NCBI GenBank assembly: GCA_019058135.1
Contig: JAHLWE010000541.1
Coordinates: forward strand, 1 to 9,349
Reading direction: 5' to 3'
Origin: Promethearchaeota archaeon
GTDB taxonomy: Archaea > Asgardarchaeota > Lokiarchaeia > Sigyniarchaeales > SOKP01
DNA: 9,349 bases
Under the pieces are notes generated by a model. That model was given only the letters and a program-made list of their open reading frames with translations, searched no databases and was not told the DNA's origin. Both the position numbers and the translations under genes were made by a program. Of this stretch, positions 1 through 5,745 are shown piece by piece. Numbering within the stretch: the first letter of the stretch is position 1; every line of letters begins with the position of its first letter.

Positions 1-140
1 ATAAAAATTTTGATGATTTTAAAAATTTGATTAAGCAGAATAAAAATTCAGATATAGGTGAATTCACAATAGATAAATTAGTGTTAAAAAAGTCAGATCT
101 TACTCCAAAAGGCCCGATTTATACAACTTTATCGTATTAA
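1..140 (+). CDS. thpR: RNA 2',3'-cyclic phosphodiesterase (ThpR/LigT family), C-terminal end only
   Basis: This is the 3' end of a gene that begins before the window. The frame is open from position 3 and gives 45 residues before the TAA at 138-140. It ends in a stretch reading KSDLTPKGPIYTTL, which matches the characteristic C-terminal strand of archaeal 2'-5' RNA ligase/ThpR proteins (usually K-S-x-L-T-P-x-G-P-x-Y). Family members hydrolyse 2',3'-cyclic phosphate ends of RNA and can ligate tRNA halves in vitro, using two HxTx motifs. Both motifs would lie upstream of the visible part, so catalytic integrity cannot be judged. The next gene starts 18 bp downstream on the same strand, so the two are probably co-transcribed. 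The family call rests on one short motif, but it is a distinctive one. Confidence 0.78.
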   Translation, partial: KNFDDFKNLIKQNKNSDIGEFTIDKLVLKKSDLTPKGPIYTTLSY

Positions 141-158
141 TTAAAGTAGAATTGTATT

Positions 159-851
159 ATGAGTGTCCCAGAGAAAAAAATAAAGGCAATAGCATGGGAT
201 TTAGATGGGACTCTCGTATATTTTAATATAGACTTTATTCAAGCGAGAAAAAACGTTATTGAAATTTTCACGGAACATGGAGTAGACCCTTCTGATTTAA
301 ATATTCAAAAGCCTATATTAGAAAATGTGAAGATTGTAAAGGAAAAATTTAAAGAAATGAAAATTTCCAAAAAAAAAGTAAAAAAAATATTAAAAAAAGT
401 TGAAAAATCTATCATCAAAGTAGAGAGCCAAGCAGCAGAAAACGCTAATATTGTTGATGGAATTAGGGAGATTTTAGAGTTTTGCCATCAAAAACAATTA
501 AAACAAGCAATATATACTTTAAATACTAATGAATCCGCCAAAAAAACTTTAAAGAAGATAAAAATATTAAATTATTTCGATTTTATTGTTGGTAGAGATG
601 ATGTTGTTAACTCAAAACCTCATTCGGATCATCTAAACTATATTTGTAAAAAATTAAATCTATCCAATCAAGAATTATTAATTATTGGGGATAATTCACG
701 AGATATTGAAGGTGCAAACAATATTAGTGCACCATCTATTGGAATTTTAACATTTAAGCACTCTGAAAATGATTTAAAAGGTGCAAATTTTATAATAGAA
801 CAGAAAAAAATAACTCAAGATTTAAGGAAAGCAATAAAAACTTTTTTATAG
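159..851 (+). CDS. HAD-superfamily phosphatase (phosphoglycolate phosphatase-like)
   Basis: This 230-residue protein has all four haloacid dehalogenase motifs. Motif I is DLDGT at residues 14-18, with nucleophile D14 and acid/base D16. Motif II is T120 in IYTLNT. Motif III is K153 in NSKP. Motif IV is GDNSRD at 177-182, with Mg-binding D178 and D182. Residues of about 20-100 form a helical, very lysine-rich insertion typical of a C1 cap, as in subfamily IA enzymes such as phosphoglycolate phosphatase and beta-phosphoglucomutase. The protein is therefore a probable cytosolic Mg-dependent phosphomonoesterase. The substrate cannot be read from sequence. There is no clear Shine-Dalgarno before ATG 159, but the start leaves the normal short lead-in to motif I. 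The gene lies 18 bp after thpR and is probably in one transcript with it. Several A-tracts (369-377, 380-387) encode the lysine run. Confidence 0.9.
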   Translation: MSVPEKKIKAIAWDLDGTLVYFNIDFIQARKNVIEIFTEHGVDPSDLNIQKPILENVKIVKEKFKEMKISKKKVKKILKKVEKSIIKVESQAAENANIVDGIREILEFCHQKQLKQAIYTLNTNESAKKTLKKIKILNYFDFIVGRDDVVNSKPHSDHLNYICKKLNLSNQELLIIGDNSRDIEGANNISAPSIGILTFKHSENDLKGANFIIEQKKITQDLRKAIKTFL

Positions 852-871
852 ATATTTCAATACAAATATCT
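850..871 (+). other. Perfect 8-bp stem-loop at the end of the HAD gene
   Basis: AGATATTT (850-857) and AAATATCT (864-871) are exact inverted repeats around a 6-nt loop. The left arm overlaps the TAG stop codon at 849-851. No T-run of useful length follows, so it is not a classical intrinsic terminator. It could be an RNA 3' end, a processing or stability element, or chance in AT-rich DNA, since only one of the eight pairs is G-C. Confidence 0.3.
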
Positions 872-935
872 TATTAAATACAAATAATTAAAAATTTAAA
901 AAAAGAACAAAAAAGAACTTGATTAAGAGATTAGT

Positions 936-1184
936 ATGGTGAAAAGAGTTGTTCTAGATGTGTTAAAACCACATCAACCAAATATAGACGTATTAGCCAC
1001 AGAACTTATGAATCTTAAGGGCATAACAGGAGTTGAAATAAAAGTCGAGGAGATTGATGAAAAAACCTCCTCTATAAAAGTAACAGTGCATGGAGAAAAC
1101 TTTGATCTAGATAAAGTTATCGAAAAATTGGAAAGTCTAACTTGTGCTGTGCATAGTATTGACGAAATATTTTTGACTAAATAA
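936..1184 (+). CDS. DUF211 family protein
   Basis: This 82-residue protein matches the archaeal DUF211 family in length and along its whole sequence. It opens with a hydrophobic VVLDVLKPHQP strand, continues with a helix and a GITGVEIKVEEID strand, and ends in the characteristic CAVHSIDEI. Known members are small ferredoxin-like alpha/beta proteins that form ring-like oligomers; no biochemical role is established. H13 and H73, the latter within the VHSIDE segment, are visible. ATG 936 gives the family's usual N-terminus; the leader is purine-rich but has no strong Shine-Dalgarno. An 84-bp gap containing a stem-loop separates it from the HAD gene, so it may be a separate unit or the next gene of the same one. 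Confidence 0.85.
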   Translation: MVKRVVLDVLKPHQPNIDVLATELMNLKGITGVEIKVEEIDEKTSSIKVTVHGENFDLDKVIEKLESLTCAVHSIDEIFLTK

Positions 1185-1189
1185 TTTTA

Positions 1190-1285
1190 ATGAGATTTAA
1201 TAATGATCCAGTTTATGGATTATCAAGAGAATGTAACGCGAACATTAAATTACTAAATAATAGAAAATATTTAAAAAATTTTTAG
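1190..1285 (+). CDS. Possible 31-residue small ORF between DUF211 and the next gene
   Basis: An ATG at 1190, 5 bp after the DUF211 stop, opens a 31-codon frame ending at TAG 1283-1285, 7 bp before the next start. The peptide (MRFNNDPVYGLSRECNANIK then a lysine/asparagine-rich end) matches nothing I recognise. It fills the gap between two genes almost exactly and its first two thirds contain more G/C-bearing codons than the surrounding spacers. A frame of this length can easily occur by chance in this composition and there is no Shine-Dalgarno, so the call is weak. Confidence 0.2.
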   Translation: MRFNNDPVYGLSRECNANIKLLNNRKYLKNF

Positions 1286-1292
1286 TTGTTAA

Positions 1293-1646
1293 ATGACTGA
1301 ACCAAAAGTCGTAAAAATAGTTAATGAAAGTGGCGAAATCTCTGATGATTTAGATTATGCCTTGTCTAATTTTTTATTAGCTCAAAGGGGACCTGGATTT
1401 ACAGCTTGTCGTCCGCAATTAGTTGAATTAGAAGATCAATCTCAGGCGATAAAAATGATGATAGACCATACTTACATTGGAAAGGATAATAATGTTTATG
1501 GTTTGGGAATTGTAGGTTACATATATATTTCAACAACAGATTATTCAATTATTTTTTGTACTCCCCTTAAAGAAATGGAAGAAAATATTCAAGTGCTTAA
1601 AGATTCTGGAGTTGAAGCCCAGAAAAGACCTAAAGGAAAATATTGA
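1293..1646 (+). CDS. Hypothetical protein, 117 residues, family not recognised
   Basis: This is a complete ORF with coding-like composition: mixed hydrophobic strands, Gly/Pro-rich loops and no low-complexity runs. I do not recognise the family. Visible features are an acidic N-terminal third, a loop with RGPGFTACRP at about residues 32-41, a strongly hydrophobic strand pair around GLGIVGYIYISTTDYSIIFC at 71-90, and a basic tail RPKGKY. There is no signal peptide and no convincing membrane helix; the hydrophobic stretch is broken by polar residues and looks like buried beta-strands. It is predicted to be a small soluble alpha/beta protein. It sits on the same strand as DUF211 and is followed by a T8 run, suggesting transcription may end there. 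It is the only complete gene here stopping at TGA. Confidence 0.75.
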   Translation: MTEPKVVKIVNESGEISDDLDYALSNFLLAQRGPGFTACRPQLVELEDQSQAIKMMIDHTYIGKDNNVYGLGIVGYIYISTTDYSIIFCTPLKEMEENIQVLKDSGVEAQKRPKGKY

Positions 1647-1675
1647 ATATTGAAACAAATAAATTTTATCAATAA

Positions 1676-1683
1676 TTTTTTTT
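1676..1683 (+). terminator. T8 run, probable archaeal terminator
   Basis: Eight consecutive T residues lie 30 nt after the stop of the 117-residue gene. Archaeal RNA polymerase terminates at U-runs without needing a hairpin. The spacer after it (1684-1744) is long enough for a new promoter for the DUF2299-like gene, but the only TATA-like string is the weak TTAAATAAAT near 1704-1713. Confidence 0.35.
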
Positions 1684-1744
1684 CCAAAACTTTTGTTATT
1701 TAGCTTAAATAAATCATAAACTAATTAAAAATCTCGTGAAATTG

Positions 1745-2314
1745 ATGTCTAATAATAAAAAAGAAGAATCAGAACAAGCTAAAACTGTTAAGGCACAAAT
1801 CCTCGACTATTTATTGGAAGAGGGAATATTGAGAAAAAAATTACCCTCAAGACCTAAAATTGATTTTGGTTTTGAAATTGCATATCCACCAGATCCTAGA
1901 GGAAAGAATCCTAATACTAAATTAATGGTGATAATTAAACCAAAAGAAAAAGATTATCTAATCATTCAAATTGCAACTCAAATTTCCGAACCACATGTAA
2001 AAGCTTTAAATTCCTTGCCAGAAGAAAAAAGATTTTCTTTTTTTATAGATTTGAAAAAAGCATTATTACTGAGAAATTTAATGTATAATATTGATATTCG
2101 AAATTATAGATATCTTATTTCAGACCAGATCTTCATAGAAAAAAACAAAAAAATTTCTAAGAATGACATATTTAAATGTATAAAAAATGTTTTCAATATT
2201 GCACTTTATGCAAATATTTTATTAGGAGAACTCTGTTCAGGAAAGATTAATAAATCAATTTTTGAAAAAGGAAAAGGAAACTCATCTGACCCAAGTTTTT
2301 CATTATATTCATAA
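1745..2314 (+). CDS. DUF2299-like conserved archaeal protein
   Basis: This protein of 189 residues resembles the archaeal DUF2299 family, whose function is unknown. Matching features are an N-terminal helix ending in WL/YLLEEGI, a hydrophobic strand followed by K-P-K and D-Y-L-I-I-Q, the segment ISEPHVKALNSLPEEKRFSF that leads into a long helix, and a late ISDQIF strand followed by a C-terminal helix. The fold may be of the YbjN/secretion-chaperone type, but this is recollection rather than proof. I chose ATG 1745 as the start; a GTG three codons upstream at 1736 would add only MKL, and neither has a Shine-Dalgarno. The protein appears soluble. The HIT gene follows 21 bp later on the same strand, so the two are probably co-transcribed. 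Confidence 0.65.
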   Translation: MSNNKKEESEQAKTVKAQILDYLLEEGILRKKLPSRPKIDFGFEIAYPPDPRGKNPNTKLMVIIKPKEKDYLIIQIATQISEPHVKALNSLPEEKRFSFFIDLKKALLLRNLMYNIDIRNYRYLISDQIFIEKNKKISKNDIFKCIKNVFNIALYANILLGELCSGKINKSIFEKGKGNSSDPSFSLYS

Positions 2315-2335
2315 TATTATTAGGTTTTCTATAAA

Positions 2336-2857
2336 ATGTTCGATCGCTGGCTTCAAGCAATTGGAAAAGTAAATTATGTTAGAAACAAGGATCGCCCTGA
2401 TGTTGAGTGTATATTATGTTCCATCAGAGATGACGATGAAAGGGTAAAAATTTTTAAAATATATCAAGACAATGTCGCGTTGGTTTCTCTTAACGCCTTT
2501 CCTTATAATCCCGGACATTTATTAGTAGTACCTAACAGACATATTAAATCTTTTCAAGAATTAACTAAACAAGAAATAATTCATATTTCAAGATTAATTC
2601 AAGGCCTTCAAAAATTAATTAGCGATATATTCAATGCTAATAGTTTTAACATTGGAATAAATGAAGGCCCAAATTCTGGCGCAAGTATAGAACATTTTCA
2701 CTTTCACATAATTCCAAGATATAATAATGAATTAGGATTTATTGATATTGTTTCAAATTCTCGTATAGTAATTGAAGGGTTAGAATCTGTCTTAAAACGC
2801 TATAAAGAAAAAATTAATGATTATATTAATAAAGATTACTTTAAGAATTTTAAATAA
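2336..2857 (+). CDS. HIT-family nucleotide hydrolase/transferase (Ap4A-type)
   Basis: This 173-residue protein carries the histidine triad motif HFHFHII at 120-126, with H122 the expected nucleophile that forms a covalent nucleotidyl intermediate. Upstream are the family strand NPGHLLVVPNRH (58-69) and the substrate-loop NEGPNSGAS (109-117). C25 and C28 form a CxxC pair near the N-terminus, as in HIT proteins that bind a structural zinc. The order CxxC, NPGHxLVxP, NxGxxxGxxxxHxHxHxIPR resembles the archaeal/actinobacterial Ap4A phosphorylase/hydrolase branch more than HINT. Likely substrates are dinucleoside polyphosphates or nucleoside phosphoramidates; the exact one is not readable. It is the last gene of the rightward series and ends 43 bp from the convergent histone gene. 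Confidence 0.92.
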   Translation: MFDRWLQAIGKVNYVRNKDRPDVECILCSIRDDDERVKIFKIYQDNVALVSLNAFPYNPGHLLVVPNRHIKSFQELTKQEIIHISRLIQGLQKLISDIFNANSFNIGINEGPNSGASIEHFHFHIIPRYNNELGFIDIVSNSRIVIEGLESVLKRYKEKINDYINKDYFKNFK

Positions 2858-2858
2858 G

Positions 2859-2892
2859 AAAAAAAAATAGAATTTTTTAAAAATTGTTTTTT
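2859..2892. terminator. Convergent U-run terminators between HIT and histone genes
   Basis: The 43-bp space between the facing stop codons contains T6 runs at 2873-2878 and 2887-2892, which would end plus-strand transcription. It also has an A9 run at 2859-2867, which reads as U9 for minus-strand transcription of the histone gene. This fits the U-run termination used by archaea. Confidence 0.45.
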
Positions 2893-2900
2893 GAATTTGT

Positions 2901-3134
2901 TTATCTTGCAGCGTTTCGGATATCAACAGCTGTAATTCTCTTTCTTTTCGCTACTTTCGTAAAAGCGATTGCATCTTTTGTTATTTTTGCACCTGCGCCT
3001 TCTAAATAGTCAATTAATTTATCAAGAGCTTCTGCAGCCACTAAACGAGCGCCTTCCGCTTTCATTAAGCGCCTAATAGGAGCTTTTGCGATATAAGATT
3101 CTCTTTTTTTAGCGGCTGGTTTCTTTTTAGCCAT
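2901..3134 (-). CDS. Archaeal histone with lysine-rich N-terminal tail
   Basis: This 77-residue protein has a complete histone fold: alpha-1 around API RRLMKAEGA (18-29), the long alpha-2 from about residue 33 to 60, and alpha-3 in ITAVDIRNAAR at the end. It would dimerise and wrap DNA in hypernucleosome-like filaments. The fold is preceded by a 14-residue basic tail (MAKKKPAAKKRESY) absent from the classical HMfA/HMfB histones. R64 and D71 correspond to the conserved Arg-Asp salt bridge. The start is fixed by a GGAGG 8 nt upstream of ATG 3134; the GTG at 3149 overlaps that ribosome-binding site and is rejected. Codons are noticeably richer in G/C than in the neighbours, fitting high expression. 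The gene is monocistronic, with its own upstream region. Confidence 0.95.
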   Translation of the reverse strand: MAKKKPAAKKRESYIAKAPIRRLMKAEGARLVAAEALDKLIDYLEGAGAKITKDAIAFTKVAKRKRITAVDIRNAAR

Positions 3135-3142
3135 AATTTTTT

Positions 3143-3147
3143 CCTCC
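3143..3147 (-). promoter_or_regulatory. Shine-Dalgarno site of the histone gene
   Basis: The minus strand reads GGAGG here, 8 nt before the ATG at 3134. It is the best Shine-Dalgarno match in the window and decides the histone start, because an in-frame GTG (3149-3147) overlaps it. Confidence 0.8.
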
Positions 3148-3205
3148 ACTAATATTTTTTATATTAAAAATTTTTTTTGTGTTTAATATAACCTACATCT
3201 TTCTA

Positions 3206-3214
3206 ATATATAAA
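3206..3214 (-). promoter_or_regulatory. TATA box candidate for the histone gene
   Basis: The minus strand reads TTTATATAT about 75 nt upstream of the histone ATG, preceded by an A-rich CGAAACAAAAT stretch that could act as a BRE. Transcription would begin near 3183, giving a leader of about 50 nt that contains the GGAGG site. The surrounding DNA is so AT-rich that TATA-like strings are common. Confidence 0.4.
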
Positions 3215-3543
3215 TATTTTGTTTCGAATTAATATTTACTTTAATTTCTGGATATATTTTTCATTATTAGTAAAAAAAATTGATACAGTTAAATACCGAC
3301 AAAATATAAAAATAAATAAAAAAATTTGATTTAATTTTTGGAATCCTTTTTATGTAATGTAGAAATTTTTTATTAATAATTTAAAAAAAATTCGAATTAT
3401 TCAACTGTTATAATTAATACAAATGTAAAATTATTTGAATTATTAAATTAAAATTCTTCTTCAAATTTTTTTTTTTAATTTATTGAACCAATTTTGAAAT
3501 AAAATTTGAGTAAAAAATTAAATTTAATAATGTTATCTGAGAT

Positions 3544-3554
3544 TATATATTTAA
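3544..3554 (+). promoter_or_regulatory. TATA box candidate for the TrmB-like gene
   Basis: TATATATTTAA lies about 25-30 nt upstream of the point where the TrmB coding frame begins (3573-3583). At normal archaeal spacing transcription would start almost at the first codon, giving a nearly leaderless mRNA. This position supports a start well upstream of TTG 3679. Confidence 0.35.
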
Positions 3555-3582
3555 CTATAGAATACGGATTTGATGTCTAATC

Positions 3583-4431
3583 ATTGAAAAGACCGAAATA
3601 ATAAGTTCAAATTTTGAGAACATCGTAAAACAATTAGAGAAATTAAATCACTTCACAAAAAATGATGCTAAAGTCTATTTGACTTTAGTTCAATATGGTT
3701 ATTTAAGTCCTGCAGAAATCTCTAGGCATTCTTCAGTTGATAGAGCAAGGGTGTATGACTCTTTAAATAGATTGGTTGAGAAGAATTTTGTACAAAGGGA
3801 ACCCATTAAAAGGGGTGCAGGGTATAAAGCTAAACCACCTTCCAGTGTTTTTTCAATTATTCGAAAAGAATTAAGGAACAAAATAGTAATTACTACTGAT
3901 ATTGAAAAACAAATAAAAAGTTTAGAACCACCAGTGGAAAAGACTGAGTCCAGGGTCTGGAGTATATATTCAAAGGAAAATATTCGAAATAGAATTATAG
4001 ACCTAATTGAAAAATCACGAGAAAGAATCTATTTCATAATTACACCAGATCTAATAATGGGTGATGAAGGATATAAGTGGTTGCTTGATAGAATTTATTT
4101 TAAAAAATTTAAAGACGAGAAGATTGAAATAATAATTGCATTAAATGTAATTTCCAAATTATATGATGATCTTAAAAAATTATTACGAATAGGTATTAAA
4201 ATATATAAATCCGTTAAATCAAATATTGTTCCTTTTGGCCTTTTAATTGCTGATAATGAATTTTTATTAACAACCTTAGATAAACCAAAAGAATTACCGG
4301 AATATAATTCGGGATTATGGTTAGAAGGTGGGGATAAAGGACAAATCATTGGATATATCCATTTATTTAACCATTTTATTAGTTCAGAATGTAAAGAAGG
4401 AACAATAATAAAAAAATCAAGACAAAATTAA
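3583..4431 (+). CDS. TrmB-like transcriptional regulator
   Basis: The N-terminus is a TrmB-type winged helix: FTKNDAKVYLTLVQYGYLSP, then the HTH segment AEISRHSSVDRARVYDSLNR with recognition helix around residues 53-66, and a wing ending in GYKAKPP. The rest (about 122-282) is the PLD-like TrmB effector domain, with VWSIYSKENIRNRI, the strand IYFIITPD, VPFGLLIADNEFLLTT and GLWLEGGD. Relatives control sugar transport or metabolic genes in response to ligands. The first canonical start codon in frame is TTG 3679 (250 residues), but that would cut through helix 1 of the DNA-binding domain. The frame stays open and TrmB-like back to about 3580, where only ATC/ATT are available, so the listed start (ATT 3583, 282 residues) is provisional. 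The GTPase gene follows 27 bp later. Confidence 0.85.
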   Translation: MEKTEIISSNFENIVKQLEKLNHFTKNDAKVYLTLVQYGYLSPAEISRHSSVDRARVYDSLNRLVEKNFVQREPIKRGAGYKAKPPSSVFSIIRKELRNKIVITTDIEKQIKSLEPPVEKTESRVWSIYSKENIRNRIIDLIEKSRERIYFIITPDLIMGDEGYKWLLDRIYFKKFKDEKIEIIIALNVISKLYDDLKKLLRIGIKIYKSVKSNIVPFGLLIADNEFLLTTLDKPKELPEYNSGLWLEGGDKGQIIGYIHLFNHFISSECKEGTIIKKSRQN

Positions 4432-4458
4432 AAAATTTAAAATAAGAGTTAATATAAT

Positions 4459-4983
4459 TTGGCAAATTATAAAGCAAAGGTAATAATGACCGGTTCTTAT
4501 GGGGTTGGAAAAACATCCCTAATTGTAAGATATTGTGATAATACATTTTTAGACGAATATATCCAAACTATTGGGGCAAATTTCTTTATAAAAGAAATAG
4601 ATCAAAAGGTCTTTACAGATTCAAATGTTAATTTAACGCTTTTTTTATGGGATATATGCGGGCAGATTGATAAATTATTTGTCACTGAGTATTATTTTCT
4701 TGGTGCAAGTAGTGCTATTATTGTATTTGATTTAACTAACAAACAGAGTTTTAAGGATATAGATTTTTGGATTAAGAAAATAAGAGAGCTCTCAGGAGAT
4801 ATTCCATTCATAATCGTAGGAAATAAAATAGACTTAGAGGGGCAAAGGAAAATTTTAAAAGAAGACGGACTTAAAAAAGCAGAAGAATTTAAAGTAAATT
4901 ATATTGAAACTTCAGCTAAAAAGAATGTTAATGTTGATTTAATCTTTAGTGATATTTCTAAAAAAATTATGACAAGAGTTTAG
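4459..4983 (+). CDS. Rab/Ras-like small GTPase
   Basis: This 174-residue single-domain GTPase has every G box. G1 is GSYGVGKTS (12-20). The switch I segment YIQTIGANFF (34-43) is Rab-like, with T37. G3 is WDICGQ (64-69), keeping the catalytic Gln Q69. G4 is NKID (122-125) and G5 is ETSAK (150-154). It is expected to cycle between GTP and GDP states as a molecular switch. Stand-alone Rab/Ras-like GTPases of this size are abundant in Asgard archaea and count among their eukaryotic-signature proteins. There is no C-terminal cysteine, so prenylation as in eukaryotic Rabs is not possible. G3 is unusual: the canonical T-A before G-Q is I-C, and the following Glu is Ile. The start must be TTG 4459, since a stop lies three codons upstream. 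No Shine-Dalgarno is seen. It is probably co-transcribed with the TrmB gene. Confidence 0.93.
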   Translation: MANYKAKVIMTGSYGVGKTSLIVRYCDNTFLDEYIQTIGANFFIKEIDQKVFTDSNVNLTLFLWDICGQIDKLFVTEYYFLGASSAIIVFDLTNKQSFKDIDFWIKKIRELSGDIPFIIVGNKIDLEGQRKILKEDGLKKAEEFKVNYIETSAKKNVNVDLIFSDISKKIMTRV

Positions 4984-5034
4984 TTTTAAGAATTATTATT
5001 GTTTTTAAATATTCCTTTTTTATTTTTATTAAAT

Positions 5035-5727
5035 ATGAGTATTCTTATTGTACCCGTATCTCAATTAGATCAAGCCAAGATAAGATTACGTGATATTTTT
5101 TCTAAAGAAAAGATAAAAGAATTAACATTAGCAATGTTTAAAGATATTTGCCAAAAAACTTTGGAAATAGATTGTTTCTCTAAAAAGATTGTATATTGTA
5201 ATACGCAAGAAATTTTAGAAATTTCACGAGATTATGGTTTTATTCCAATTAAAGAAGAAAGGAGTGAAAAAACTCCAGATTTTAATAATGTTATTACTGA
5301 AATTAATGATATTATCATAAAAAAGTTTAATCCAATCAGTACATTAATTGCTTTTGCAGATTTAATTCTCATTTCACAAAAAAACTTCTTGGAGATAAGT
5401 GAGCTATTAAAAAAAAACCAGTTAGTGATATGTCCATCGGTAAATTCATTAGGTATTTCTTTAATTGGTAGATCACCTCCAAATATTATTAAAACTTGTT
5501 TTTCAAATTCTAAGAATTCATCTTTAATTGCCCAAATAGAATTAGCAAAGAAAAAAAAGTTAAAACAGATCGTCTTATACGACTCATTTCGAGCTGGTTT
5601 TGATGCGGATCTAAAGGAACACGTAATTTTGGGATATCAATATTTAAAGATTTTTAATCTTACGGATACAGAAACTTATAAATTTTTAAAACTGAATTTA
5701 CAAGAAAGTATAAGGTCCAATAAATAA
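5035..5727 (+). CDS. cofC: CofC-like protein (2-phospho-L-lactate/PEP guanylyltransferase family), divergent
   Basis: This 230-residue protein aligns end to end with CofC, the guanylyltransferase that activates 2-phospholactate or a related three-carbon acid in coenzyme F420 synthesis. Matches are ILIVPVSQLDQAKIRL at the N-terminus (consensus IPVKxLxxAKxRL), the helix with ELTLAMFKDI, FNNVITEI for LNxAL, FADLIL for xADLPL, a CPSVNSLGISLIGRSPPNI segment, and FDADLKEHV for D-I/V-D-T-P-E-D-L. Several nucleotide-site residues differ: Pro of DLP is Ile, GTN is replaced by LGI, and the His of SFxxH appears to be Gln. Enzyme activity is therefore uncertain. ATG 5035 matches the family start; a TTG at 4999 would add a spurious hydrophobic leader. 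It follows the GTPase by 51 bp on the same strand and converges with the coiled-coil gene at an 18-bp gap. Confidence 0.72.
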   Translation: MSILIVPVSQLDQAKIRLRDIFSKEKIKELTLAMFKDICQKTLEIDCFSKKIVYCNTQEILEISRDYGFIPIKEERSEKTPDFNNVITEINDIIIKKFNPISTLIAFADLILISQKNFLEISELLKKNQLVICPSVNSLGISLIGRSPPNIIKTCFSNSKNSSLIAQIELAKKKKLKQIVLYDSFRAGFDADLKEHVILGYQYLKIFNLTDTETYKFLKLNLQESIRSNK

Positions 5728-5745
5728 AATTATTTAAATTATTTT

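Larger units (their letters stand above)
3150..3572. other. Long AT-rich spacer between divergent histone and TrmB genes
   Basis: No open frame, RNA gene or transposon remnant can be supported here on either strand. The spacer is almost pure A/T with a T11 run at 3466-3476. TATA candidates lie at both ends, facing outward. The 9-mer TTCGAATTA occurs at 3223-3231 and 3391-3399. The space is longer than all others in the window, so it may hold regulatory sites for the histone or the TrmB-type regulator. Confidence 0.5.

Noticed and set aside
361..400. A-tracts (A9, A8, A7) in the HAD gene as a frameshift or slippage site
   Set aside because: The single frame carries all four HAD motifs on both sides of the tracts, so no shift is needed; the tracts simply encode lysines.
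1644..1646. TGA ending the 117-residue gene as another selenocysteine codon
   Set aside because: The frame beyond it is low-complexity A/T sequence (ILKQINFINNFFSK) that stops after 18 codons, and no cysteine-like context is visible. It is an ordinary stop.
3135..3149. GTG 3149 as the histone start
   Set aside because: It overlaps the GGAGG ribosome site that is ideally spaced for ATG 3134.
3223..3399. TTCGAATTA repeated at 3223-3231 and 3391-3399 as paired operator sites
   Set aside because: Two copies of a 9-mer made mostly of A/T are expected often in this composition; they are not symmetrically placed relative to either promoter.
3699..4349. Minus-strand open frames inside the TrmB-like gene
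   Set aside because: They are antisense shadows of a gene with clear family homology and have no homology or start signals of their own.
4999..5034. TTG 4999 as the start of the CofC-like protein with a hydrophobic leader
   Set aside because: The CofC family begins at the strand encoded from ATG 5035. The extra MFLNIPFLFLLN comes from A/T-rich spacer and would wrongly suggest a signal peptide.
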